From Phaeosaccion multiseriatum (taxonomy: Eukaryota; Ochrophyta, other classes), in the NCBI GenBank assembly GCA_965112735.1, contig OZ218952.1, positions 5,797,264 through 5,861,263 on the forward strand: 64,000 nt of DNA, in the 5' to 3' direction. A program made the translations under genes and the position numbers. This document shows, one piece after another, positions 26,623 through 37,405 of the stretch. Position 1 is the stretch's first letter; every line of letters starts with the position of its first letter. A model generated the notes under the pieces. The model saw only the letters and a program-made list of their open reading frames with translations. It was not told where the DNA came from and searched no databases.

Positions 26623-27968
26623 TCAGGGGGCACCACTACCTGTCTGGTCCTTCCTCGCTAGTTTGTCTGCCAGTGAAAGGCCCTTTGAAGCCCAAGGAGC
26701 GGCAGCTGCCGCGGGTTTCTCGGCGACCGCAGCCTTCGCTGGGTCACTCGCAGGCGAACTCGCCGATACAGAAGGCTCCTCGGCCTCTGCAGTCGAAGGA
26801 GTGTTCTTCTTCGAGACCTCCCAGCCTCTTGGTCGCGCTGCTGCTACTGCTGCTGCTGGTACTGCTGCTGCTGCTCCTGCTGCCGCTACTGGGGCCTTTG
26901 CTACTGGGCCCTTTCCTACCGGGGCCTGCTTGGTGCTGCCACTCGCGACGGGCTGCTGACCCTGCCCCTGGCCGTCTCCTGCTGCTGCTGCCCCCCTCTT
27001 TCTCCCGTTCATCGGGCCGCCCTCCTTCGTGCTCGGCACTGTCTTGCCTCCCTTTCTTGAAGAACTCGAAGAGGGCTTGTCTACCGCTGCTGAAGCTGTC
27101 TTCCCCTCTCCCTTTGGTGGTTCAGTGGGCGTACGAGAAGGCTTCAGCAGCGCCGCTGCGTATCCCCCAATTGCTTTCTTCGGCCCCTTGGAGTCGCTGC
27201 CTGCTTCTGACTTCGCCACATCACCCGTCTTCTTTGCCCCCCCCTGTGCGTCTGTGTGCCCGTCACACATATAGTTCCCCCAATTGTCTACTGCACCAGG
27301 AATGATGCCCTCTCGATGCACCGGCCGCCCCTTCCGCAGCTGCTCGCGAACGTCGTCAATACTCACCGAGCGTTGCCTCTGCAGGAGGTCGGTGTTCACC
27401 TCTCGATCGTAAATCATCTCATGCTTTCCCAACTCCACTCCGGGAACACCCTCGCCCACATCCTCCTTGGTCATCGCTCGCACCACTTCCATCACATCAT
27501 CTGCACTGTAGCGAATGAAGGGCTTTTGATACCCCACAGGAATCACTCCAGCGGTGGTGCTGTCACTAGTTGAGCCCTCGCCCTTCCCCTCGCCGTTCTT
27601 GTCCTCCTCGACGGCCCTCTGCTGCTGCTGTGGCGGCTCCTGAGTCGTGTCAGAAGGACCAACTCCCTCCTCACCACCAGGAAGGGGAGGGAAATTGGCT
27701 GCCGTCAACAACGGACGCCCATGCGAAGATGCCTGTCTCTTGCTTCCATCACCCTTTGCCTCGCCTCCAGCACCTGCTGCCGCCGCCTTTGCTGCAGGCC
27801 CGCCTTCCTTTTCACCGACTCTCTTTTCCACCTTCCCTTTGCCCTTCGCAGGCTTATCGCCCTTCAACCCCCCTTTCTCTACACCGCTAGCTTTCCCTTT
27901 ATCCTGTTTTCGGGCCCCACTTTGAGGCTGAGCATGCGGCGGTATCCCGCTCGCGTACTGAGCTTGCG

Positions 27969-28001
<33 letters not shown>

Positions 28002-28995
28002 TGTATTGGTGATGAAGAGGAGGAGGAGGATGGGCGTTGAGTTGTTCCTGCGTGCCCCCCGCATGCTGATGGTAAGGCTGTCCCCCTTGCAGCTGTTGTC
28101 GAGTGCTATAGGAGCCTTTTGCGCCACCGGGGGGCGCCACGAAACCCCCACCGCCCCCCCCGCCACCCCGGATGCTGCCCATTCCCCGTGCTTCAAAGGC
28201 GGTGCTCCCATGAGGAACAGCCGCATGCCCTCCTCCACCCCTTCCTGCACCGGCCCCGACGGTGCCGGCAGCGTACTTGGGAGGCATGCCCACTGTAGGA
28301 AACGCATAGTGGCCGCCTCCTCCTCCCAGAGAAGCAGGTCCGTAGTTCGTAGTGGGCGGCGCTGCTATCCCACCTGGCATACTGCCGCCCGAGCCTGGTA
28401 CCAATGGGTGACCAGTAAACCCGTGAGGAAACGGGGCACTATCTGCCGCACTTGGAACCGGGAAAAAACTTCTAAGGATATTCTCCGTCTTGAGGCGCGC
28501 TTTAATGTTAGCCCCGTTGAAAGTCTTGCTGCGGAGAGCCAGAATCTCCTTCATTGCGTCCTCTTCAGACGCGAATGTGACAAAAAAAGTGTCTCCCACA
28601 TCGCTTCTAATGCTCAGGGGCTTGGCGTGCTCCACGTCTCCTCCAGTGAAGATTTCAGCCACCTTTTCTTGCGGGGTGTCGCTCGGAATCTCCCGCAAAA
28701 TGACACAACACCGTTCGCTCCGAATGTTCGGCTTAATGCCTTCAGGAGTCAAAGTCACCAGGGTGCTGTCTGCCACGCTCTCTCTAATCAAGGCCTCGTC
28801 AGTTGTCAGTGCCTTCACCTTGGCGAATTGGGCCACCACTTTCAAAGGAACGGCCATTTGGGAGGTCATTTGGCTCACAAGGAAGCCGTCCTGCTGCAAG
28901 TTCTGCTTTGAGAAGTAAAACTCAATCTCCTTGCGGACAGCAGCGCCGACAGACTGCTCCTCCTTCTCCACCACGTCGCCGCCATTCCCGGACAT
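26623..28995 (-). CDS. LARP4-like La-module RNA-binding protein
   Basis: A single exon, 790 aa from MSGNGGDVV. Residues about 15-95 are a La motif (VRKEIEFYFSKQNLQQDGFL, then MAVPLKVVAQFAKVKALTTD), followed by an RRM-like domain (RCCVILREIPSDTPQEKVAE, then DTFFVTFASEEDAMKEIL, then FNGANIKARLKTENILRSFF), an order and sequence closest to LARP4. Downstream it is Gly/Gln/Pro-rich with a polyglutamine run, and near the end it is Ala/Lys-rich. LARP4 proteins bind poly(A) and PABP and protect mRNA 3' ends; that role here is inferred. The frame stays open for 288 bases upstream, but the extra N-terminus is hydrophobic and leucine-rich without a good start context, so I chose the MSGNGG start. It is unusual here in having no intron. 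Confidence 0.88.
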
Positions 28996-29581
28996 GTCTG
29001 CCCCGCGAGTGGCCCTCCTCCCGAACGCGAACGAGCCGCTCTTCCCCCAAGCAGGACAGAGGACTACACAACCCCCGAGGAGCCCAAGAACCAGCCGCGC
29101 CAAAAGCAAGCACGGCGTACCAACAGCCTCTAATACCCGCTCTGTGGATGAAGGCGAGTCAACGGGCGAAAATGAGTGGGATAGACAGGGTAGGGAAAGG
29201 AAATGAGCATCATATGAGAGACCAGGTGAAAACAAGAACGAGGAGGGAGCCAGGGAGCCAGGGAGAAGAGAAAGGGAGAGCAAGAAGATGAAAGGACAGC
29301 ACGGAGATATGAGTGGCGGACGGGCATTGGGCGAAAGCAGAGCAGGGGAGAGAAGCGGGAAAGAGGAAGAGGCCTGCAGGGGGCAGGGACTCTTTTACTT
29401 ACTGCTGATGCTCCGTACTGGGCCTCCTCCAACTGCTGAGGCAAAAAATCTTAAGGACGAGCCATCCCTTTAAGGGGGCGGAAACCATCAACCCAGGGGG
29501 GTGCGTTGGTGTAACGTTCACGTTTTTTCCTTTTTCTCCTCCTCGGCTTTCCTGTTGTCTTCTACGGAGCTGTGGCGCACC
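28996..29581. promoter_or_regulatory. Divergent upstream region of the LARP4-like and protease genes
   Basis: Non-coding by my reading. From about 29,160 to 29,380 the plus strand is purine-rich (GAGAGA, AGGGAG and GAAAG units). No TATA box is evident. The minus-strand frame upstream of LARP is open through part of this stretch, so a longer LARP N-terminus is possible. Confidence 0.4.
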
Positions 29582-31455
29582 ATGTCGATGCCCTCGTATG
29601 GTTCAACCTACCAGCAAGCGCGCGTGAGTCGGGAAGGCTTTGCGGAGCTGGGGGATGGCGAATCAGGACCGCGAGAGGGGCTGCTTCGGCGGCACGGGGA
29701 GGAGACAACGAAGGGCAATTGGTCACGGCAAGTTCGGAAAGCAGCAGCGTTGCTCGGAACTGGCGCTGTGCTTGGGGTGGTTTTCTTCTCTGCGATGGCC
29801 AGTAGTGACAGCAATGGCTCCGCGCGGATTCACTCACTCTCCGTACGCCTTCCCAAGCCACTGGGGCTCAACGCGGTGCTCGACGACCGCATTGAGGAGT
29901 ACAGTAGCCAGAAGGTGCGTGGCGGGCCCTGGCTCCACGCCTGGCGCCTGCTTGAGCTGATCGCTATGATCTTTTTGCTTGCTTTGGACTGCTTGACCTG
30001 CTCTGTAGGTGTTGTTCACTGGGCTCTCTGAAGAGGACCAGAAGGGGCTATTCGATCAGTTCAAGAAGGATCACCAGAAGGTGAGAGGGAAAGTGTTGTG
30101 CGCACAACAAGAGACGCCCAGCTTAGCAGCACACATCTCCTTTAGGTATACACTTCACCAGACGACGAAGCGGGGCGGCTCGAAACGTTCAAGGCGAACC
30201 TGGCGCTCATCGACAGCCTGAACGCCGCCAACCCCCTGGCGCTGTATGCCATCACAAAGTACACCGATTACACTGAAGACGAGAAGAAGAAGATGAGGGT
30301 AAGCCAGGGGAGAGAAGTTCTTGTCTTGGTTGAAAGATATCGTCATTTCATCCCATACCGAACCGTGCTTCTCGCCGCTGCAGGCCCAAGGGGAGTATGC
30401 TGACTACGAGACCATGAAGGCTCGGTTACCGGAAGGCCTGATAGAAGGGGCTCCCAAGGCCCAGTCTTCTAAAGGGTCGAAGGCATCGAAGGGCCGAACG
30501 GCAACACACGAACTGGGCGAAGTAGGGTGGGCCACGGAGGATGACTGTGCGGCTTGTGAGCAGTTCCCAGGCTTTAGGTTTTACAACGCAGAAAACATGC
30601 CGACAGATTTCGACTGGCGGGCGCTGGGTGCAGTAACGGAGGTTAAGAATCAAAAGTACTGTGGGAGCTGCTGGACCTTCTCCACGACGGGAGACGTTGA
30701 AGGCACGCACTTTCTCGCCACTGGAGATCTCACCTCGCTGTCGGAGCAGCAGCTGGTGGCATGTGACGCGAATGTAGGGTACTGTGAAGGGTACGTGGCC
30801 ACAGGGGCATTCATCCCTCATGTTCCTCAGCGCCGATGCCTCATTTATTCTCTTTTGATCCGTCTTCTCTCTTGTCAGGTGCAACGGCGGGTACCCCTAC
30901 GCAGCAATGGATTACGTTACGCAGTTCGGCGGACTGGTTTCTGATGATGCGTACCCGTACAAGGGCATCTGCGCTTGGGATGCCTGTGGGGGTGGGCTAG
31001 CGGGCACACCTACTTGCGACAAGGAGGTGCTCAATACCGAACTGGAGAGCAAGGCGATTGCGCACATTGGGGGCTGGCAAATGGTGGCACTGGGGGCTGA
31101 GTATGAGGATTCTATGGCGCTCGTGATGCTGAAGAATGGTCCGCTGTCCGTTGCCTTCAACGCTCATGGACAGGAATACTATGTTCATGGGGTTACAGGC
31201 TGCCCCTCCACCCAATACCCAGAGTACTGCCAGGCGGGATCCATCGATCAAGGCGTTACGTGCGACCCAACATACCTCGACCACGCCGTCCTTCTGGTAG
31301 GGTACGGGGTGCAGGACGGAGTCGACTATTGGCTTATCAAGAACAGCTGGGGCACTGAGTGGGGAGACGGGGGCTACTACCGACAAATTAGGGGCGAGAA
31401 CTTTTGCGGTGTTGCAAACATGGTTGTACACTCCGTGGTAAAGGACGTTAGATGA
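29582..31455 (+). CDS. Papain-family cysteine protease with an N-terminal membrane anchor
   Basis: Five exons (29582-29914, 30009-30080, 30146-30298, 30384-30790, 30879-31455) give 513 aa. Residues about 55-75 are hydrophobic (AALLGTGAVLGVVFFSAMAS) after a basic cytosolic stretch, giving a type II signal anchor. A prodomain follows (FTGLSEEDQKGLFDQFKKDH, then RLETFKANLALIDSLN, a cathepsin-propeptide I29-like pattern). The mature domain starts near MPTDFDWRALGAVTEVKNQ; the catalytic Cys is in CGSCWTF with its oxyanion Gln in NQ, then SLSEQQLVACD, GCNGGYPYAAMDYV, the catalytic His in YLDHAVLLVGYG and the Asn in YWLIKNSWGTEWGDGGYY. All catalytic residues are present. It is likely an acid-compartment (vacuole or lysosome) endopeptidase. 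It starts divergent from the LARP gene. Confidence 0.92.
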
Positions 31456-31463
31456 TGACGGGT

Positions 31464-31465
<2 letters not shown>

Positions 31466-31495
<30 letters not shown>
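31466..31495 (+). repeat. (GT)n microsatellite just after the protease stop codon
   Basis: About 15 GT units, probably in the 3' untranslated region of the protease gene. Confidence 0.85.
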
Positions 31496-31499
<4 letters not shown>

Positions 31500-31503
31500 A
31501 TAC

Positions 31504-31680
31504 CAGCTTGTGGATCATCGACAGTCGATCGATATCAGCTTGTAGGCCGACAGCTTCAGATTCCAGAAGCTTGTCGTTGGGCCGAGTGTATGTGATGTTC
31601 GCGAGTGCAGAAATAGCCTTAGCAACGTCCACTTCCGCCCGATGGAAAACGCCCGCACGCTTGCACGTGCCGGTCTCTCC
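31504..31680 (-). other. Possible orphan coding fragment in the protease/PH-MAPK intergenic region
   Basis: A 59-codon open stretch on the minus strand reads like real protein (RAEVDVAKAISALANITYTR, then PNDKLLESEAVGLQADIDRL) and is followed at its downstream end by a possible donor (CTG|GTATAC). It has no ATG and no partner exon that I could find. It may be a relic exon, part of an unrecognised small gene, or chance. The remainder of 31,496-31,912 shows nothing I can name. Confidence 0.2.
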
Positions 31681-31912
31681 TTAGTAGGCATCGAGATTCA
31701 GACTAGTACATTAACGTTACTTCACACTCCCGGTCTCACCAGACATGGAGAGAGGGAGCCCTACGACAAGATAGAGAACATGACTGCAACCAACCACCCA
31801 AGGGTGGGCCTGTTAACTATACATAGGACATCGGTCTCACAGCACACCCCAATGAGACACACAGTACCTTCTCGGGCGGGCAAAGGGTTCCCAATGCAAT
31901 GCCCATCCACAA

Positions 31913-33904
31913 CTATCGTCGCGCTGCCGCCTCTGGCCGGAAAGCAACAACGTCCTCAAACAATAATTCCTGTAGACATGCCTTTACCAGCGGCGTGGCC
32001 TCGACCTTGGCGAGCTGCAGCGGCTCGGGCTCGGTCAAAAGCCTTGGGCGACTATTAAAGCGATCGAGCCAGGGGTGCTGTATAGCGTCCTTGAGGCTCA
32101 GCCGCTTTGAGGGGTTGAAGGCGATCATCTTACCGAGCAGCTCCACGGCATTCTCGTGCACGTCCGGGAATTTCTCTCGGAGCTCCACCTTGGGCTTGTC
32201 TGTAATATCTAGCATGTATGCTCGCGCTTTCCGGTTTGTCACAAAGTCAAGGTCCGCCTCCTGGGGCTTGCCACATGTCCCCACGATAAGCCGAAGCATT
32301 TGGGCAGTGTTCGATCCCATGAAGAGCGGCACCTTCTGAAACATTTCTGCCAAAATGCAACCGGCCGACCACACGTCAATGGCAGGGCCGTACTCTGCTT
32401 CCAAAAACACCTCGGGTGCCCTCCACCATCGGGTCACGACATACTCCGTAAACTTGGCCGTCTCTCCCAACTCGTCAGGGCAATCAAAGCTGCGCGCCAA
32501 GCCAAAGTCGCACAGCTTCAATTGGCAATTCGTGTTGACAAGAATGTTGGCAGGCTTCAAGTCCCTGTGAATGACGCCGCACCGGTGGATGTACTCAATC
32601 CCGCAAAGCAGCTGGTAGAGGAAAAACTGAATATGCCCCTCCTTGAGAGCCTGTCCGCTGTAGATGATGTGGTGGAGGTCGGTGTCCATCCGCTCCATGA
32701 CAATATACACGTCCTGAAAATTCTCCACGGACGGCGGAGGCAGGATGTCTACAATCTTGATCACGTGATCATGATCAAACTGCCGCAGCAACCGCACCTC
32801 TCGCGTCATCCTCTTGGCCACCAGCACGTCGTCAAACGCGGACACTACCTTCTTCACCGCGACCTTGGAGTTTGTTTTCGTATTCAGCGCGCTGATCACC
32901 ACCCCATAGCCCCCACTCCCAATCGTCTTTCTCATTTCGTAAAAGTGGTCCAGCTCGAAGCAGAATTGTCCCTGCTTGGTCTCCGCCCACCACAGCTTTG
33001 TGCCCTCTCGTTGCGGCTTCTCGCTACTCCGCTCCTTTTCATCCTTGATCATCCTCTGTGTTTCGTCGAAAAGGGCAGAGCAGGGGGTGTTGGTTGGTGC
33101 TCATGCCCGCAAGTCTTGTGAGAAGACAAAGCACTTGAGTGACAACACGGGCCTCTTCTCTACAGTTTCTTGTGGAAGCTTGGAAGTACCACTTAAGGTT
33201 CCAGTCCATACTCGTCGCAGCCTTCCACGCAAGACAAAGCTCACTTTCAGGTCAAGAAGGAGGCCCAACCAAAACACACACTGCATGCCACAAGGTACTA
33301 AATCGACGTACCTTCAGAGTGGAGAACCACTCATCACCGGCTTTGTTGTCATCAGCTCGCAAGCGCAAGTCCTTTTCACCAATCTGGAGGGTGAATCCAT
33401 CGGAAAGGGTCGCCCCCTTCGAAATGGAGCAGTCCCCATTGATCTGCAAAACCTGCTTCCAAGACAACCCAGAGAGAGAGGGAGAGAGCGAGCGTGGGTG
33501 GGGGTGAAGGGGCACATCGAAAAGAAAGAGCGAGTAGGGTCAGCGGGTGTGGGAGGTGTGGTGAAGAAGAAACGCAGTCCCATCGAGTAAGCATCGGCGA
33601 AACAGAACAGGGGGCAAGGCAGACGAGCAAAAGCAGGGGAGCAAGTCCCTCGCAAGGCGCCATTGGAGCATCAGACCTTCCAGCATCAGACCATCGGAGC
33701 ATCAGAACATTGCACACGGCCGGTGGGCATGCATGACTTACGCGTTTGGGGTCGTTATCACCCTTCTTGAGGAAATATGACAAAGTGCAACCCTTGAGCA
33801 CAAAGAACCGCGACCTCCACAGCCCGAACCCGCCTCTCTTTTCCAGGAGGCCGTATATGAAGACCTGGACGGGAGAAAGAGAGGGAGAGAGAGAGAGCAA
33901 GGGA

Positions 33905-33942
<38 letters not shown>

Positions 33943-34056
33943 GGGGGGGCACGGGCCAGCTTCAGAGAGAGGGGGGGGGGGGTAGATAGAGAGGGAGATG
34001 GAGAGGGAGGGGGCAGCTTCCCCTCCACCACTATTCCACCACCCACACCGTACCAT
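31913..34056 (-). CDS. MAP kinase with an N-terminal PH domain (PH-MAPK)
   Basis: Four exons (34056-34054, 33864-33742, 33452-33312, 33055-31913) sum to 469 aa. Residues 2-105 are a pleckstrin-homology domain: VFIYGLLEKRGGFGLWRSRF, FVLKGCTLSYFLKKG, then GFTLQIGEKDLRLRA, with its C-terminal helix (DEWFSTLKRMIKDEKER) completed across the last intron, which shows that PH and kinase belong to one transcript. The kinase domain has GSGGYGVVISA, VAVKKV, MDTDLHHII, HRDLKPANILVN, DFGLARSF, the dual-phosphorylation motif TEY in KFTEYVVTRWWRAPE, and DVWSAGCILAEM, all MAPK signatures. The PH domain implies recruitment to phosphoinositide membranes. The only in-phase start is an ATG forming the last three bases of the first exon; this is inferred and an alternative upstream exon is possible. 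Confidence 0.85.
33880..34000 (-). repeat. GA/CT simple repeats within PH-MAPK intron 1
   Basis: AG-rich units with G runs on the plus strand (CT-rich on the sense strand) immediately upstream of the PH exon acceptor; they act as an extended polypyrimidine tract. Confidence 0.8.
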
Positions 34057-34496
34057 GGGAGAAGCTCGCGCGACTCAAAGGAGACCCGACCGATCACTGC
34101 TGCCGCCGCCGCTGCTGCTGCTGCTGCTGCTGTCCAGGCGGCACAGCCTGCAGCGCCGTGTCTGCCTCCAGGGTGGGCTTGCAGAGCGTCGCACCAGGGC
34201 CTGCTCGATGCTTAACGCCCTGTGCCGGGCGGAGATGTCACAGCGAGATAGGTAGTGCGAAGGGGGGGTAGGGCGGTATGGAGAGGACCCAACCCCGCAA
34301 CGGCAACGGCAAAGATATGCAGCTTACCTCACTACCCGTTAGTTGGCATCTGGCCTTGCCATCTCGACTTGCATGCTCTGCATCTGGCCATGTAGGGGAG
34401 GGTAAGGGGGGGTGAGGTTGGGCCGGTTTGGGTTTGAGTTTGAGTTTGACTTCAATATATTGTATCGTCCCGAAAGTCGATATCGACATTTTTTTT

Positions 34497-34947
34497 TTTT
34501 GCACGTACTTCGGAAAATGACGCTGGGAGAAGGAGAAGCGCTATAGCTCTTCGTGTAGCTCTTTGAGATCCCCACCGATCCATGGTCTCTCGGCTTTTGC
34601 TAGCATTTCCGCAGCAGCACCCCCTTCCCAGGGGGGGGGGGGATGTGCACGTCACGGAAATCGCACCAGGCTTGCCAAGGGTCCTGCTGCTGCTCCACTG
34701 TGGCTAGCCGCCGTAGCGCTGCGCCTGTTCTCTTGCAGAAGGGCGGGCAAGCTGCCCATGAGCGATTTCCATGGCGTGCACATCCCCCTTCTCCCCCCGG
34801 GGGGGGGTGCGGGTGCAGAAATGCTGACAACTACGGAAGGGAAGAGGCGATGAAAGCCGAAAGACCATGGATCGGTGGGGATCTCAAAGAGCTACACGAA
34901 CAGCTATAGCGCTTCTCCCAGCGTCATTTTCCGGAGTATGTGCAAAA
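34497..34947. mobile_element. Foldback (MITE-like) element with arms of about 210 bases
   Basis: The left arm from TTTTGCACGTACTTCGG and the reverse complement of the right end (TTTTGCACATACTCCGG) align imperfectly along almost the full half-length. Matching blocks include GAAAATGACGCTGGGAGAAG near the tips (34515-34534 against 34908-34930), AGCTCTTTGAGATCCCCACC, CGATCCATGGTCT, the C run/G run pair, GGATGTGCACG and the central GTGGCTAGCCGCCGTAGCG. It contains no coding capacity. A possible direct flank is ACATTTT on both sides (about 34483 and 34951), but the left copy sits in a T run and is weak. Bases 34,057-34,496, between it and the PH-MAPK start, show a CAG tract (34,100-34,135) and nothing else recognisable. 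Confidence 0.7.
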
Positions 34948-34995
34948 CACATTTTGGTCGGTTTTTAGGCAAATCGAGTGTTAAAAAGTAAAAGA

Positions 34996-37178
34996 CTAGC
35001 CCAGTTTCCTGCTTCGCACCACACCAACTCGAATCCCTGTTGCTTCTCCACCATAGTCCGCGGCCTCTCCCACACGCATATCCCGGACTTGGCCCTTCCT
35101 CCGGATGACAGCCTTGCGGAAAGCCTCGCGCTTCTTGACTCTCGGATTCCGATTGAGCTGAGAAAGAACACGAGTACAGCAGGGGGAGGTGAGTCGTGGA
35201 CGGGAGGGACAAGACGAGAGAGAAAACGCCCGGGGCTGCAAAGGACGAACGAACCTTGTTCTTGTGAGGAGTGAGGCCTCGGTTCTTCATAATCTCTTGG
35301 GATATGCCGCGCTTGGTGCTGGCGTCCCCCTCCTTCTTCCCGCTTGTAAGCTTGCGCTCCAGCTCCTCCGCCGCTTGTGCCTCCAGCGCACCAGCGATTC
35401 TTGTAGTGGCTTGGTACTTACTCTTTCGGACCTTCTTCTCCTTCGTTTTGGCCGTCGCCACACTACGGTAAAAGTCTGCCAGCCCCGAGTCTGTGAAGCC
35501 ATCTTCTCTTTTGTTGTCGCCGGGCTCAGACCGCTTGAGTCCCGACATCAGTAAATCGTCCAAATCCAAGTCCTCCTCGCTGTCATTCTCCTTCTCGAAG
35601 GTGGCACTCGATCTGCTGGCAGCGGGGCGCCTCTTCGCCGGAAGGCGAGCATCGTCTCCCCCGTCTCCAAACTCCACTCCGACAGGGGCAAGCCTGCGCT
35701 TCCTCCCTCGCGTTGCACCCTCATCCCCGACGCCACTGCCACCACCCAAGAAGCGTGACTCCTCTTCTAAAAGTTCTTCGTCGTCATACGCGCTGCTCGC
35801 ATCTCCATCACTGTGCTCCCCACCTTTGGCAGCGGAGGAGGGTTCGAACTCTCCCTCGTCTTCTTCGCTGGAAGCAGATCCTGGGTCTTCTGCTGAAGCG
35901 GCGCCTCCCTCAGCGGCTAAATTGACTCCCTCTGACAGCGCATTGACCAGGAGTCTTACTTGGCCGGAAACGTCGGCATCGACCGTCCCCAGCTCGTGTG
36001 CCAAACTTTGAAGCCGCAATAGTTGACTGACCACAGGGTGCCCGCGAATAAATTCGCCTTTGCTCTTGAGAAGAAGATAAAAGCAGGCGGTGGAGGCAGA
36101 CGCAAGCAGTAGCTGCCTCCGGACGTGAAGGTATCGCAAACCATCGACGCTTCCCCCAAGGCTCTCGGTAACATCGTTCGCAAGGGGGTCGACCTGAGCG
36201 TTGCATACACACACACACACACACACACACGAGATTTCCCACAGGGGAAGAATATGCCATGAAGGAAGGAACGGGGGCGGGGGGACGAAGGGGTACTGCC
36301 CCAACGAAATATGGCAAGGAAAGCCCAAGCCCCTGCGTACCTCAGTTGTGAGAGTCTCGAGATGATCACGCAGGCCGCTGAGCAGTTCCGGGAGTTCAGG
36401 AGATTCGGAAAGAAGCAGTTGCAGCCTCTGTTGCTTGGACAGCTTAGATGCGTCTTTCTTGAGCAGAGTTGTATGCTGCTCCTCGCTTACAAGCCCAGCT
36501 CCCCCAAACGCATCCCCCAACATGGCGGAGTTGGACTGCCCTGATTTCCTGCGTTCGTTCCTCCTCCCCCTCCCCTTCCCCCCCTCCGCCATCCTCAGCT
36601 TCTCGCCGATAGCACTAGCTTCGGCAATAGGTTCCTCGTCTTCGCTTGACGCCGTCTCCGCCTGCAAAAAAAAGCAAGGGCAGTGAGTACATCATTGACA
36701 CCCCCCCCCTCTCTCTGCAAGTACCTACCTCATCGCTGAGCTCGTAGTCCTGCTCTAGCAGCCCTTCGCTCGCAACCTTTTGCAGTCTACGCGCCTCCCT
36801 CTCCTCCTCCTCCGCCTCCTCGAACTCTTGTCCAATCTCAAGATCTGCCGTGTCGCCGTCATAGTACGCCTTTTTGCTCTTCCCCCAGCCGCGCGTCGCA
36901 TCTTTCTCCTCGTCACTCCCATCGTCTTCTTCTTCGTCGCTTGCCTCCACCGCCCCCTTCCTGCGCTTGTTCACGGCCAGACGCAAATGCATCGGCAGGT
37001 CCGATTCATCACCGCTGCTGCTACTGTCACTCTCCTCTTCCCCATCCTCGACCCCGCTCAGCACACCCTCTTCCTCACTGCTGTCACTGCCGCTGCTGCT
37101 GCTGCTGCCCCCCCCCTCCCTCTCCTCCTCATTTGACTCCGCGTCAGCCCCCCCGTTCGCCCTCCTCCGTGCCATCAT
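34996..37178 (-). CDS. UTP3/Sas10-like SSU processome protein
   Basis: Four exons (37178-36729, 36661-36341, 36193-35255, 35157-34996) sum to 623 aa. The N-terminal third is very acidic and Ser-rich (SDSSEEEG, EDGEEESDSSSSGDESD), then comes a Sas10/Utp3/C1D-type helical domain (RLQLLLSESPELPELLSGLR ... HVRRQLLLASASTACFYLLL ... IRGHPVVSQLLRLQSLAHEL) and a second acidic linker. The C-terminal domain has RGISQEIMKNRGLTPHKNK joined to NRNPRVKKREAFRKAVIRRK, then GQVRDMR and YGGEATGIRVGVVRSRKLG, which closely fits the conserved Sas10 C-terminal domain. Expected role: nucleolar assembly of the U3-containing processome for 18S rRNA maturation. It starts at MMARRR; the second Met three bases on is an alternative. 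It is the first gene in the window not to alternate strand with its neighbour. Confidence 0.93.
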
Positions 37179-37277
37179 GATCTATCGAAGTGTTTTTTTA
37201 TCGTGTGGTCGCCATTCTTCCTAGTGTGTTGGTGCTCCATTCTCAATTGGCAACGCTGCTGGCTCTTCTTTCCCTGC

Positions 37278-37405
37278 GTCGGCTTTGTGGGATGGAGGGT
37301 CCACCCCCGTCCAAGATCTTCGTTTCCTCTGTCCCCCAGACACGCTGCATTATTACTATTAATATTGCAGCGTGTCTGGCGGACCCTCCATCCCACAGAG
37401 CCGAC
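37278..37405. repeat. Inverted repeat with 25-base outer arms and a nested inner stem
   Basis: The outer arms 37278-37302 and 37381-37405 are reverse complements (GTCGGCT-T-TGTGGGATGG against CCATCCCACA-A-GAGCCGAC with one mismatch). An inner pair, CCAGACACGCTGCA (37336-37349) and its complement ending at 37379, closes on an AT-rich loop. It abuts the reverse-transcriptase remnant and could be a separate small element or the element's terminus. Confidence 0.75.

Noticed and set aside
28996-29283. N-terminal extension of the LARP4-like protein
   Set aside because: Open but Leu/Ser/Pro-rich without family similarity and overlapping the likely promoter; the MSGNGG start gives the La motif near the N-terminus as in relatives. 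Kept as an alternative only.
33376-34056. Unspliced reading of the PH exon upward to the ATG at 34,056 (MVRCGWW...)
   Set aside because: The stretch between is a CT-rich intron with a good acceptor (CCGTCCAG) before the PH domain; its translation is SLSL low complexity.
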